Source: Quillaja saponaria
Lineage: Eukaryota; Streptophyta; Magnoliopsida; Fabales; Quillajaceae
Reading direction: 5' to 3'
NCBI GenBank assembly: GCA_029379385.1
Contig: CM055613.1
Location: 20,850,001 to 20,914,000, forward strand
Length of the DNA stretch: 64,000 bases
Below are positions 24,621 to 36,454 of this stretch, piece by piece. The notes under the pieces were generated by a model. That model did no database searches, had not been told where the DNA came from, and saw only the letters and a list, made by a program, of their open reading frames with translations. Position 1 is the first letter of the stretch. Each line of letters starts with the position of its first letter. The position numbers and the translations under genes were made by a program.

Positions 24621-24899
24621 CAAAATTCTTCCTCTATGTCAAGTTCTGCCTCTAAAATAATCTCCACCCTGCTCAATTCCTCTTGAGTAACATCACATCT
24701 ATCAACCTGAATTTATGTTTGTGCAACCAACTCTTCAACGAATTTTACTTTATTTAGGATGTTGCCAAAAATGTCCATGTTTTAGTAACGAAGAACTTTT
24801 TTCGAATAGTTAAGCTTGATCCCCAAAGCATACATCAGAATTCCAGTCAATGGTTCTTCTAAGATTACTTCACTGTTGCCATCAAATTATAATGTTTAC

Positions 24900-25380
24900 A
24901 CGAAACATTAAGAAAATGAAAAAGGGCACAAAAGCATTCTTTGGCAACTTCACCTCAAGTCTTATTAAGTTAGTTCACATGAAAAGAAACGTTAGCCCAA
25001 TGAGAATTCACAAACAAATGATCTAACCTCTTTAAGATGTGGGCTACCCAAACATGCTTATTTGTCCAAGTAAAAATAGAGCCCGAATGAGGCACCTCAT
25101 GAAAGCCACAAACTTTAAAAGCACCCAAAAAATCAGAGGCTGAATAATAATGAAAACAAGTCACCTCCCTCAAGCCACATATCCAAACCAACCAAGCCAC
25201 TAATTTCCATCAAATTATACACAACCCCATACGACCTAGTCTATTACACCATGCATAGACCATGGTGACATAAATAAGCCTATTCTTGCAAGCAAATGTT
25301 AAAAGGTGGATCTTTATTAGCCAACACCACTCTTTGATATAGTGGTGTATTAAGGAAGGCCATGTAATCATTTACAGCCT
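24900..25380 (-). pseudogene. LINE1 ORF2: endonuclease domain remnant
   Basis: The C-terminal part of an APE-type endonuclease. GSIFTWTNKHVWVAHILKRL followed by DHLFVNSHWANV (24970-25200) is the usual end of plant LINE endonucleases. The preceding piece, WKLVAWLVWICGLREVTCF, occupies the catalytic-core position. The N-terminal catalytic half is not visible, so part may be deleted. Confidence 0.7.
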
Positions 25381-25683
25381 TTAGAACTTTTTCTTGTGCT
25401 CTTTCTTACTGTCATCTTTATTCTTTTCCAAGTCTTGCAAACTTTCAACATGAGAAACCAAAGGATCCTCCCCATCCTTGGCTACCACTTCTTGAGTACT
25501 CCTCACGACCATTGAAAGGTTTGTCATTATGTTATCCACTTCAGCTCTATCCAAACAAAGCTCATCATCACTTGACACAAGACCGTCCTTCTTGATTTAT
25601 GCTGGTTCTACTCTCCTTACATCCTTATCGACATGAACCTCATCCTTTATTTTTGAAGACTCCCATTTAAGAAAAGGTCTTAT
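25381..25683 (-). pseudogene. LINE1 segment before the Athila insertion
   Basis: An acidic, Ser/Lys-rich open stretch (25381-25578, MSSDDELCLDRAEVDNIMTN at its start) with no recognised domain, probably the ORF1 C-terminus or linker. It ends at the Athila LTR (25684). The other side of the split is at 42449. Confidence 0.45.
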
Positions 25684-27176
25684 TGTTTATAATACTATGC
25701 AAGTGCAAATATTGTTTAAACAAGCAATAAAAGGTAAGTTAAGTATCGTTCCTATTAGAAATTAATTCTATCAAGTCAAGTACTAAAATTTACCAACTCC
25801 AACTTTATCCAAACAATTGAAAATTTGAGATTGTTATTATGTTTAAACTAAAGCAAGTAAATATAACAACTGAACTTGAGATTATATAGAGAAAACCTAG
25901 GATTATAATTTTCCTCACACTTCACTGGACTTGCCTTTTTCCTATCATGCTTAGCTATGATATTATGTTATTAATATAGGTTTCCAAGTTAATTATAAGT
26001 CTCTTTCAAATTGCTTATAATTCATACCTTAGTTAATCAATTCACTATATGAATTAAGCAAGGTTCATTAAGAACAAACCTAATTTGGCTACACAAGGTA
26101 TATAGGTATATCTCCATCCTATATGCGAAACAAATTCAACCAACTAAGTGAATGAATTTAAACATGTGTTCTATCATTCAAGGCCAAACTAGATTTCCTT
26201 TGTCAATGTTCCTCTAGATTACTGAATGTATCTAATTAGTGATCAAGCAATTAGAAGCTATGAACATAGAATGACACAAATAACAATAATATCAAACCCT
26301 AAGCAATTCATAAATAAATTTAAATCAAACTATATGTGAGTTCCATCATAATCCTAGAAAAAGGAATTAGTTCATGCTACTAGATGTAAACATAATTATA
26401 GTTAAGCAAAACAATAAGAACATACAAAGAAACTAAAAGGAAAGAAGGAATAAAAGAAAATTAGGAAAATGTAGGTCTCCAACCTCGTTAAAATCCCTTG
26501 CTTCTCTAGCTCCAAGTACACTCAATCAACTTTATATCTCTAGAAATCACTTGCTAAATTGTCTGTTTAGAATCCTCGAGCCCTTTTTCTCTTTATAAGC
26601 TTCAAAAATCATAAGTTAGAGTCTAATTCGGATTAATTTTATCGGGCCAACACCCCAACCACGACTTTCTGGCACTACTAGTACTAATTTTTGGACTAAA
26701 TAGGAGATTGTGCATGACATTAGGTGCCCCAGTGCCAAGCCAGCGACCCAGCGTTCATTTGCTAGTGCCTAGGCACCCAACGCATAAGCGTTCAATGCCT
26801 CTGGTTGAACAATTTTGGCTAAAATTAGGTGTCCCCAGCACCAGATGCTACTGTCTTGCAATTTTTAGTGTTGCATCCTTGGTTTTTCATGTCCTAGGCG
26901 CCTGATAAACTGAAATCTTATCTTTTGAGCAATTGGTCTTCAAAAGGACTCCTTGAAGCTTGTACTTTCAAAACACAACCAAAGTTTAATAGGAATAGAA
27001 CTCTTATTTTAAAAGATAATTTCTAAGCAATAATAATTAAAAACATGACATTTTAATGCATATGAATTAATCTACAAACTAAGCTAAAACTAAAGAATTC
27101 GTAATGCAAAACTCAAGAATCTAGCTAAAATGAATGCACAATGTGATGTCATATAAGTTATTTTATGAACTTATCA
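25684..27176 (-). repeat. Athila-1 3' LTR
   Basis: About 1493 bp. The minus strand begins TGATAAGTTC and ends TTATAAACA, with the polypurine-like GTTTGGAGGTG immediately before it (27177-27187). It carries the GC-rich block of GGCACC/AGCGCC motifs at about 26640-26900. A short open frame there (26708-26905) is an accident of that block. Confidence 0.9.
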
Positions 27177-27190
27177 CACCTCCAAACTTA
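27177..27190 (-). promoter_or_regulatory. Athila-1 3' polypurine tract
   Basis: The minus strand reads AAGTTTGGAGGTG directly before the LTR start TGATAAG; the same sequence stands before the Athila-2 3' LTR at 50915-50926. Confidence 0.6.
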
Positions 27191-27527
27191 AGATTTTGCT
27201 AGTCCTCGAGCAAAAGAGTAAAATAAACAACCAATATAGTTTAAGATGCATTACACCAAAATAATGATGCCCTCATAATATCCTCAAAAGTTTCACCAAA
27301 TCTTAACTTATTGTCAACCACAAGGTATCATTCAAACTCATGTTCAACTAAAAAGCAAGCATCTTTCCCAACTGGATTTCCAAGTGTGTGTGAGTGTTTA
27401 ATTGATCTTTTACCTCGAATTGCATGCAAATCAGATAAGTTTATGCCTATTTAACATCCTGATTAGCATTCAAACCCTATAAGTTTGCTTTTCAACTCTC
27501 TCTCCATTAATGTAGACTCTACTAAGT
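27191..27527 (-). other. Athila-1 3' untranslated region, part 1
   Basis: Noncoding sequence collinear with Athila-2 at 50927-51230 (shared gattttgctagtcctcgag-like and tctctctccattaatgtag phrases). It is interrupted at 27528. Confidence 0.7.
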
Positions 27528-30375
27528 TGTTATAACCGACATTGTAAAGTTGAATTTTAAACATAATATGTAAATTTTCGTTGTAAAAATATATATAAAT
27601 ATTATTTATTACTGACTTAAAAATTTAAAATTTTGAGGTTTGCAACTAAGTGTAAATAAAAAGGAAATAAGCAAGAAAATAAATAGTTGAAAACCAGTAT
27701 TCTAACATATATTTTAGGATGTTACACGTAAATTATATTGGTTACGTAAATAATATTTTGTTCAGCTATTATTGATATATATACATCTTGTGAGAGATTA
27801 TAATAAAAGCAAGATATTAACTAGGAATTATTATGACTCATATATATATATATATATATATAGTGTTAAGGACCACCACCAATTTTCAACTATTGGCAAA
27901 GATAAATTTTGGGCCACAAATTCATGCCTAACACGTGGGCTTGATTTTTTTTAACCGACTTGCTTTCTTTCCTTTAAAACTGCCTGAATATTTTCTTCTT
28001 GGAGAAGCTTCTCTGCCGTGACTTTGCTCCTCTACTCTTGCTTTGACTTTGTTGCTGCATATGGTTTTTCGTTTTGGTTCTTTTGTGGCCGTGGGTTGCT
28101 ACCTTGTGAGCTGCCATCTTCACTCCCTTGGTAAGCTTCTTTTCCTCTTTCGTTGTCTGGTTGCAGTAGTTGAGATTGGAAAGATTTAAAAGCTGAAATT
28201 TAGCTTGGACAGTTTGCTTGTTGGTGGCACTTGCTACCGTTTTTGTTGCTTTCCCTGCTCTTGGTTTCTTTTTCTTTTCTTTGGTAAGAAACTGGGTTGG
28301 CTAAATTGGTTCCTTCCCATGAGCCTCTGTTCTTGCCGTTGATCAAGGCAAGTCCTTAATCCTTTTGTTTTGGCCAGTGAAGTGTGAATGGTAGCCAACG
28401 CTTCTTCCTCCTTTACTCTTCCTGTATTAACCTTGTTGGTATTTTCTCCTTGCTAAGTGAGCAAGTTCCTGCAAATCTCTGTTTTTGGAAGTGGGTTAGC
28501 TACCAAATAACTCAAGTTTCAAGGGTAGGAAAGTGTATTAAGCAAACTTACTTATAATTTAATGTTAGTCGAGTTCTAGAGAGAGGATTAAAAGGTTAAT
28601 TGTTATATTAAATGATTAGTGAAGTAAATTAGGAACTAGTTGAGAGGGATAAGTAAGAGTTAGGAAAAGTAGTGGTAATGGATCAAGGATTATTAACAAT
28701 AAATGTATATAGTAGTTATAATTACTAGAATTGGAATTCTTAGATCTTTGTTATTAGAGACTAATTGAATCTGAATAAGAAGTTTATCAACAAGAATCAA
28801 GAATAGTTGGTTAATGTTGTGATTTAAAAAATTTAATGAAATTGAGCAGGGAGTATGGGCATAAGATATTATTTGGTGAGGTGAATTGTTGAAAGAGAGA
28901 GTTGAATGATTTTTAAAAGGGTTATAGGGCAGATTCGGGGGGTGGAAGAAATTCAGTATTTCGAGTATTTTCGGGGCTGAATTAAATTAAGAGTTTAAAA
29001 GAGAAAGTGTAGCTTAGGATCTCGACATATGGCCTGCAAAATTTCGTAGTGTGGTTCCAAGTATATTGTGAGTTATAGCTGTTAGACTCTGGCTAGGTCA
29101 GACAGGATTCGTAGTGTCCTGTTCTTGGTTCATCTAAGAAATTGAGTGAGTTCGTGACAGATTTTAGGAAAAATTTCTAAACAATAAAGATATATATACT
29201 TGTCTATTAATAAACCCAACAAACGGAATTGGATTTCGTTTTTCCTAGAGAAAGTTATGTTTCAGTTAACTAAGGTAAGGTCAAAGCTGTCAAAAATCCT
29301 GCGTGTTGTACAATTTGATGCAAATTCAAACAATAAACTGTACTAATATACAAATCTAAAAATTACAAATGATATACCATTATAAAGCTACATATGTCTA
29401 GTATTTTATAAATTTTACGAAACTGGATTTGAAATTTTCTAGAGAAAGATATGATTTTTAAAGTGGACACTGGTCCAAATCTCAAGTTTAGGCAGTGTCA
29501 ACATTCCTAATCTTACCAAGTGTTTTTCCAATCTTTTCTAATGGTTTTCCCTATCCTATGCTTTTTTTCAAGACACTTAAAATGCTTTCTCATTATTAAC
29601 CTTATTACATAAAGTTCAATTCATATTAATTGATATATAATAGCTTAATGAAAAATTTACATTAAGAAACTTACATAAATTGAGATATAAGCTTAGTAAC
29701 TAAAAGACTATAACAATAACGTTATAAACTAAATATTATTTGGGTGTATGAATTTCAGTTCCGAATGCTAATAGGGACCTGACGAGATGCGTGGACGCAT
29801 GTGTGAGTGACGAATGGAATCGGTTATAGGTGAGTGGTTAATTGCTGCCTTTAGGGGCTAGATTAGTATGTGTGATTATATGTTCATTTGAATATACGTG
29901 ATACATGGACAGTAAGCTAGTGAAGTATTTCAGTGAATTTGCTTGAATAATGTTTGCTTGATATTGGTTACTGTGTTGACATTGTTTGTGTTTGATAAGG
30001 GCCAACTCGTGAACATTTTCTAGAAAATGATTTTCATTTCTGAAATTAAAAATCCAGGTGCACCTAGGATACTCTGATTTAAAAATTGTGAGAAATCCTG
30101 ATTCTGATATATATATTTTTAAAATTGAGTGCTCAGCCCCGGTGGGATGGATTATGTACGGGAAATTAATTTGGTGTGCGGGCGCGTAAATGCCCAGCAG
30201 GGGGTGATATTGGTGTGCGGGGCTGGGTTACTCGTTGGCCCTTTGGTTGTTTTGTTTGATTTCATTGTTCTGATAAATTTGTGATCTTGTGTATCATATG
30301 AATTGTGAATTTGTGAAACCATATGTATGTGAAATGTGAAATGTTATGTGAATAATGTTATATGATGTTAATAAT
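27528..30375 (+). mobile_element. Truncated chromovirus-like LTR (same family as the LARD element)
   Basis: It begins TGTTATAACCGAC and runs on the plus strand parallel to the reverse complement of 12366-16571. Shared landmarks are the TA microsatellite near 27840, the phrase around 29000-29100 matching 14580-14680, and the GTGCTCAGCCCCGGTGG region (30127) matching 13248. It stops around 30375, where the partner LTRs continue for about 600 bp. The Athila-1 sequence on its right also skips roughly 390 bp present in Athila-2, so one deletion probably removed the LTR end and adjacent host. Confidence 0.75.
27840..27862. repeat. (TA)n microsatellite
   Basis: Alternating TA run inside the truncated LTR, at the position of the TA tract near the LTR head in the full copies (16117-16142). 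Confidence 0.9.
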
Positions 30376-30879
30376 ATGGGTAACCAAGAAAAAAGCTTAA
30401 TAAGCTCAAAGGGGTGTACTAAGGATATAAAATAAACAAGGTTGGTTTGAAAGGCTCAAACGGTCTAACAATGGTCTAAATCCTCTCCATAACTTGGTTT
30501 CGTCTAAGATTTCACCTCTAGAGGGAATTAAGTAAATTCTAGTGTTCTAAACTAAACAAGGATATGTTAAGCATAAACCGTTTCTAAGTAAGCAACACAA
30601 TCCCAAGAAAAAGACCAAGTGCATAATGAATGTTAGAAATCACAACCCTATGATGCTACTAACTCAAGAATTGAAACACAAGTGTCAAGATTACACGATA
30701 ACCAAATTCTTATCATAGGATGGGGAATCACAATCATAATAGTAGAGTAATAACTTCAACCAAATGACACACTAAAACAAGACACATTTAAGCATAAACA
30801 CACCCCCAAACTTAAACATGATATTGTCCTCAATGGAATAACATAACAAAATAGAAAATAAAGTAGGAAAAAGGAAATT
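30376..30879 (-). other. Athila-1 3' untranslated region, part 2, with central polypurine-like tract
   Basis: Collinear with Athila-2 at about 51600-52130. The tract at 30800-30815 reads TTTAAGTTTGGGGGTGT on the minus strand and follows an acaatatcatg phrase. It lies just after the downstream ORF, well before the true 3' tract. Confidence 0.6.
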
Positions 30880-31936
30880 CCCTAAAAAGTCAAAGAGTGT
30901 CTAATCCTCTTACTCTTCATCTTCATCTTCTGCCATGTTGTCAACGAAAGAAAGATCCTGATAGGATGGAAAGGTAGTCATGTCCACTCCCATATGTTTA
31001 GCACACATGTGCTACATTTGTGCCATAGCATTGAGGCAACTTTGTTGGTGCTCTTTAAGTCTTTCTACCCACTTTATACATTAAGTCAAAGTCTTGGGCC
31101 TATATGGCTGGGCTGTAAAAGGCTGAGATGGTTATGGAGCTGAAGATGAGCTACCTCCTATCAACATATTATTATGAACTGGGAGCCGGGCAATAACAGT
31201 CTTATCAATATTCCTCTTAGGTTGTAGTAACTCTTCATTATTGTCAAAATGCACACCTACCCGAACACATAAAGCAATGATCAAACATGGGAATTGAAGA
31301 CCTTACCTTGTTTGGGAGTCGGTAAACTTGATGATATTTTAAAAAATCAAGCTCCCAATATCAATGCTTTTGCTAGTAAGAATGGAATACAAGAGAATAG
31401 CTCTTTCGTTGGTGACATCACTGGTATGAGTACAAGGCAACATAATATTAAACAAGAATAATAACCAAGCATTTTCATACCTGCTTATTGCATAGGACCA
31501 TAAAGTAATTGGATCTCCTTTGGATAATTTCCATGTAGTTCGACCCTTGCATAAGAAAGAAATAATCTCTTCCAAATCTGCCTCACCTTCCACAAGATTG
31601 CAACCCATAAACTGTATTAATGGTAAGGCTATCAAATGGAACTTGTCGCCCACGAACAAACACCTTACCATTCTTGTGAACGGGGGCATTAGCATAGAAC
31701 CCTTTTACCAATAAAACAACTGTTGATTTTGGTGGATCACAAAATTGCTCCCAACCATGGGCTTTGATGATATCATAGATTTCTTCATGGAATTAAGGTA
31801 TTAATTCAAACTCTTTTTCAGCAATTATACCCCAGTTTGCAAGTAAGTATGCAAATCGTTGTTGAGCTTCTTCAGACACAAATTTAGTATGGTCATATGT
31901 AGAACTAGAGCCACCTCTTGATCTCTTTAGAGGCAT
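30880..31936 (-). pseudogene. Athila-1 downstream ORF (env-position ORF, plant-transposon-protein type)
   Basis: The ATG at 31936 opens MPLKRSRGGSSSTYDHTKFV; then comes AQQRFAYLLANWGIIAEKEF, a typical start of the extra ORF that Athila elements carry after pol. The open stretch 31339-31695 continues with KGRTTWKLSKGDPITLWSYA, a Trp/Pro step, then a hydrophobic helix, CTHTSDVTNERAILLYSIL and SIDIGSLIF. This agrees with the uncharacterised 'putative plant transposon protein' family; I recognise it by pattern, not by search. It occupies the env position, but I see no signal peptide or transmembrane anchor. Frameshifts near 31700 and stops near 31340 break it. Homologue: Athila-2, 52140-53244. 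Confidence 0.65.
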
Positions 31937-31965
31937 AGCTCAATTCAAAAACACAAGATGGCATA

Positions 31966-32017
<52 letters not shown>

Positions 32018-32999
32018 AACAATTCAACCACAATAATAACGCAACCCCTAAATTTGTATAGCACAATCAATATCAAATGTAATAAATGCCAAGCATGTAA
32101 TCCTCCACACATTATTAGAACCAAAAACCCTTAATTTATATAAGATCAAACTCCAATGTTTCAACCTTACAAACCCAAATTTGGGTATAGCATGGATAAT
32201 GTAGAAAATTGATCACCCATGGTTCAAAACAAGCTCAAATCCTTAAATAACTTAAAGGCAAGACATATATACATACTAGATCAAGAATTTTCATTCGTCT
32301 CACTTCAAAAATATGAAAAACCCTTGATTTATAGGAAACTTACTTACAAGAGGGAAATCCACTTAAACCTTGAGGGAAGGAGTAGCCATGGATGCCATTC
32401 TTGAAACTTTGAAGAAGATGAACTTTGAATCACTTGATTTGGGTAAAGGGTCTTGGATTTTTGAGTAGGGAAGATGGTTTTAGGGAGGTAGAGAGTGTTT
32501 AAATATGAATTGGGGTTGAGAATGCATGAAATTTGGGCTGTTTAAAATAGCCCTTGTTGACGGCTACCTAGGCACTAGCTTACAGGCACTACGACTACTG
32601 TTGTTCCACGAGCCGGAAATGTAGCACCATTTGCTTCTTTCTAGTTTGATTTTCTTGTGCTATGGCACTCAAAAGTGGGTGCTACAATGCTTAACATGTA
32701 TGTTTTGAAGTGTTGACATGTTTGAAAGTGTTTATGTTGTTCCTACAAGACAAAACAAAGGAATTCAATTAAATTACTCTAAATATGACTTGAAAAACTT
32801 GAAAACTAAAAAAAAAGTTTAGAAATTTTAGGTTGCCTCCCAAGTAGCACTTGATTTATAGTCATCGACTTGACTTTGTTATGCTTATTCAGCATTGGCT
32901 AGAATGATGGAGGTCTTTTGATGATCAATAGACCTCCCTAATAGTGTTTGAATCTTTGCCTATTAACCTTGAATTTGTTATCCGGCTTCTTTTCTTTGG
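31937..32999 (-). other. Athila-1 intergenic region between integrase and downstream ORF
   Basis: Noncoding spacer with a long TA microsatellite at 31971-32015 and a block near 32550-32700 holding several GGCACTA/TGGCACTC motifs like those of the LTR. Collinear in part with Athila-2 at 53250-54640. Confidence 0.6.
31971..32015. repeat. (TA)n microsatellite
   Basis: An uninterrupted run of about 45 bp of alternating TA just upstream (minus strand) of the downstream-ORF start. Confidence 0.97.
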
Positions 33000-34200
33000 C
33001 TATTTCCATAGCTTATAAGGAAACTCAGAAGGTCTGGACACCTTGAGTTGAGCTTTCCTAGAAATAGTTTCATACCAAGAATTAAAAAGTAAGACCTTCA
33101 TACCAAGCTCAAAGTAGCGGTCCATAATCTTCTTGTCATGCCATTTTTTTGTTCGTTCCTTATAAATCTTAGTATTCTTATATGCTTGAAGCCGAATCTC
33201 ATCCATCTCATAAATTTGAAGTAGCCTCTTCTCACCAGCTGCATCCTCTTCTCACTAGCTGCATGAAGGTCAAGATTCAACTTCTTAATGGCCAAATACA
33301 CATTGTGCTCTAACTCCCCCAGGAGATGGCATGCTTTCCCTAAAAACCATTCTATATGTAGACATGCTTAAGTAAGTTTTATAGGCCATATGATATGCTT
33401 ACAATGCATCGTCCAATCTCTTGGACCAATCTTTTCTTGAAGGGCATATTGTTTTCTCCAAAGATTTTCTTGATTTCCAAGTTGGAAATTTTGGCTTGGC
33501 TACTAGATTATGGATGATAAGCTAATGCAACCTAATGAGTGACTCCTGTACTTAACTAAAAGGGCCTCTAAGTGCTTGTTGCAAAAATGGGAACCCCCAT
33601 CACTAATAATAGCTCTAGGGGTGCCAAATCGAGTAAAGATTCATGTCTTGAGGAAGTTCATCACAGCCATTGAATCATTTATTGGCAAGGCTATTACTTC
33701 TACCAATTTGGAAACACAGTCCACTGCCACTAAGATATATTGATTTTTGTATAAGGATGGAAGGGACCCATGAAGGCAACTCTCCATACATTAAAAATCT
33801 CTACTTTAAGGATGTTGTTGAGAGGCATCTCATGTCCTTGGGAGATGTTGCCCATCCTTTGGCACATATCACAAGCATCAACAAAATTATTAGCATCCTT
33901 AAATAAAGAGGGCTAATAAAAACCTGATTGGAATACTTTTGCTATGGTACGCTATTTGCCAAAATGTCCACCATAATGTGAAGAATGACACTGCTGAAGT
34001 ATACTTTGAATTTTTTCTTCTGGACACACCTGAGAATCTGATCAGCAAATTGCTTAAACAAGAATACATAATATTTGACATCATTTAAAATCTTTTTTCT
34101 TTGTTGGAAAGTCAAATCAGAAGGAAAAACTTTACTCACAATATAATTAACAAAATCAACATACCCTGATATCTTTGGATAATTAACAAGAAAAAATTGT
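33000..34200 (-). pseudogene. Athila-1 integrase
   Basis: Retroviral-type integrase, which would insert the cDNA. The minus strand shows the zinc-binding HHCC end as CDMCQRMGN near 33850-33880, preceded by the FKQFADQILRCV stretch (34040). Fragments of the catalytic core follow across frames near 33450-33800, then the C-terminal part (33098-33301, HAASEKRMQLVRRGYFKF, a frame-shifted basic region). A 20-bp tandem duplication at about 33217-33255 adds to the damage. Nonfunctional. Confidence 0.75.
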
Positions 34201-34620
34201 TCACCTGGGAAATTCTTATTGATCAAGGTTTGATCAACAATTTTCTCACCACCTTCCAACCTTGATAAGTGGTCTACCACTTGGTTTTCCATTCCTTTCC
34301 GATCTCTAATCTCCAAGTCAAACTCTTAGAGCAAGAGTGTTCATCTAATCAACCTGGGCTTCGCATCCTTTTTGTTAATCAAATACTTCAAAGTGGCTAA
34401 TATAAATAATAATTTCAGTTTCAATAAGATAAGAACAAAATTTATCAAAAGCAAACGCCACTGTTAACAATTCTATTTCAGTGGTGGTGTAATTAAACTG
34501 AGCTCCAAGTCAAATGTCCTATTAGCATAATAAATAAAGTGAAAGATCTTATCCCTACGATGACCTAATACAACACCTACTGTATAGTTGCTAGCATTAC
34601 ACATAAGTTCAAAAGAGTAG
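34201..34620 (-). pseudogene. Athila-1 RNase H
   Basis: RNase H region following RT: VLGHRRDKIFHF at about 34535-34570, then YLINKKDAKPRLIR and FDLEIRDRKGMENQVVDHLS (34255-34380), the usual RNase H end of Ty3/gypsy pol. Collinear with Athila-2 at 55574-56020, which is better preserved. Stops between about 34390 and 34510. Confidence 0.75.
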
Positions 34621-36130
34621 GTTCCAATTAGGAATAACAATTATAGGAGCAGTAATTAGTCTCCTGTTTCAACTCTAAAAATGTAGCTAGACATGCTTCA
34701 TCAAAATCAAAAGGAGTGTCTTTTTCTAGAAGAATACATAGCGGTTTTAAAATTTTTAAAAAGTCCTTAATGAACTGCCTATAAAAGACTGCATGCCTTA
34801 GAAAGCTTCTAATACCTTTTACTGAGCTAGGTGGTGGGGGTTTCTCTGTTGCTTCAATCTTAGCCTTATCCACCTCTATGCCTTTGCTAGACACCTTATG
34901 TCCTAAGATAATCCTTTCTTGTACCATAAAATGACATTTTTCCCAATTCAAGATCAAATTGGTCTTTTCACATCATTTAAGCACACATTTTAAATTATGA
35001 AGACAACTATTGAAAGAGTCCCCAAAAACAGAAAAATCATCTATGAACACCTCAAGACTATGCTCTACCATATTAGTAAAAATAGCCATCATGCATTTTT
35101 GAAAAGTAGTAGGTACATTACAAAGACCAAAAAGCATCCTTCGAAAGGCGAGGGTGCCATGGGGACAAGTAAAAGTAGTCTTTTCTTGGTCATTGCAGGG
35201 CTATAGCTGATTGGTTATACCACGAATAACCATATAAAAAACAGTAAAATTGCTTACTTGCCAACCAATTCAAGTGTTTAATCAATAATAGGAAGAGGAA
35301 AGTGGTCTTTTCTTAGTGGCTTGTTGAGCTTGTGGTAGTCCATGCATACATGCCATCCTAGGGATGAGTTCATTCTTGGAGTTAGCCATAACTATCATCC
35401 CTTTCCTTCTTTGGTACGCACTGAATTGGACTTACCCATGAGCTATCTAAGATAGGGTATATGATGCCCGCATCTAGCAATTTTATCACTTCCTTCTTGA
35501 CTACCTCTTTCATGATTGGATTGAGCCGCTTTTGATGCTCAATGGTAGGTTTATGATTGTACTCTATCAAAATTTTATGCATGCAAAACAAAGGGCTTAT
35601 GCCTTTGATGTTAGCTATGGTCCATCCTGGTACCTTCTTGTGTTCTCTTAGTATACGAAAGAATATGTCTTCCTGTATATTAGTAACAACAGTAAATATA
35701 ATAACAGGCAAAGTAGATGATGAACCAATAAAAGTATACCTTAGATATGGTGGTAATGGCTTTAGCTCCAATGTAAGTGGCTTATCAATAGAGGGCTTGG
35801 AAGTCGAAGGTATGGAAGCCGGAATGTCTAGAGATTCAAACTTGAGGTTTGATCTCGTTATGAAAGGTGAAGTATCCAATAATTTCATGCACTTAACAAA
35901 ATCGTCATATTCTCTATTAGTACTAAAAATTATAGATACTTTAAGAGGATCAATAGGATATTATTTAAAAATACCTTTTGAGTTATTTTATTCACCATAT
36001 CAAAAGTAAAACATTCTTCATGGAATGAACGAAATTTCATAGCATTAAAAATATTAAATGTTACCTCTTGATCTTGAACCCTCGTGGTAAGCTTACCTTT
36101 TTACATATCAATTAGGGTTCTACCTATAGG
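34621..36130 (-). pseudogene. Athila-1 pol: protease-RT linker and reverse transcriptase
   Basis: The open stretch 35382-35888 gives the linker and RT start: LELKPLPPYLRYTFIG, EHKKVPGWTIANIKGISP, then the palm entry RLNPIMKEVVKKEVIKLLDA and SSWVSPIQCVPKK. The catalytic box reads FIDDFSVFGD at about 35024-35060, damaged on either side. The thumb/connection (34628-34957) has NWEKCHFMVQERIILGHKVS and GIRSFLRHAVFYRQFIKDF. This is a Ty3/gypsy Athila-type RT. Stops and frameshifts lie near 34960-35380. On its right it is cut by LINE2 at 36131; protease resumes at 38855. Confidence 0.85.
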
Positions 36131-36234
36131 TTTTTTTTTTTTTTTAACCCAAACTTAACTAAGACCTGTGCCAGTCCTTAGAGATTTATTAATATCAAAA
36201 GAAAGGCCAGAGTATAGTCTATCCAATACATGAA

Positions 36235-36440
36235 ACCTTAAGTAAGGTAATGTTCATGGTACTGTTCACATAAGTCAGTGGCACTTGGCGCCCCGGTGCC
36301 AAAATAGTGAAGCTAAGGTGCTGGTCGACGCCCCAGCACTTAAAGACTGCTACTAACTGATAACAAGGCTCAAACATAAGAGAAAACTTGCCTCATTTCT
36401 AGTAACCTTCCTTATATAAGGAGTTTGATCTTTGTCTTAG
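36235..36440 (-). other. Extra segment in LINE2 3' region resembling the Athila LTR GC-rich block
   Basis: Between the LINE-family 3' UTR and the RNase H coding end, LINE2 has about 200 bp without a clear counterpart in LINE1. It contains cttggcgccccggtgcc and acgccccagcac, like the motif block of the Athila LTRs, and cttatataagg, TATA-like. It may be a captured or inserted LTR scrap. Confidence 0.35.
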
Positions 36441-36454
36441 CTAATGAGACCTCG

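Noticed and set aside
26708..26905. Open frame with Pro/Leu-rich product
   Set aside because: It arises from the GC-rich motif block of the Athila LTR, and the same block in the partner LTR does not encode it.
35557..36009. 150-residue open frame on the plus strand
   Set aside because: It is the antisense shadow of the Athila-1 protease-RT linker, which has clear conserved residues on the minus strand.
36131..36145. T15 tract considered as a transcription terminator
   Set aside because: It is the complement of the LINE2 tail; the neighbouring sequence matches the LINE1 3' UTR.
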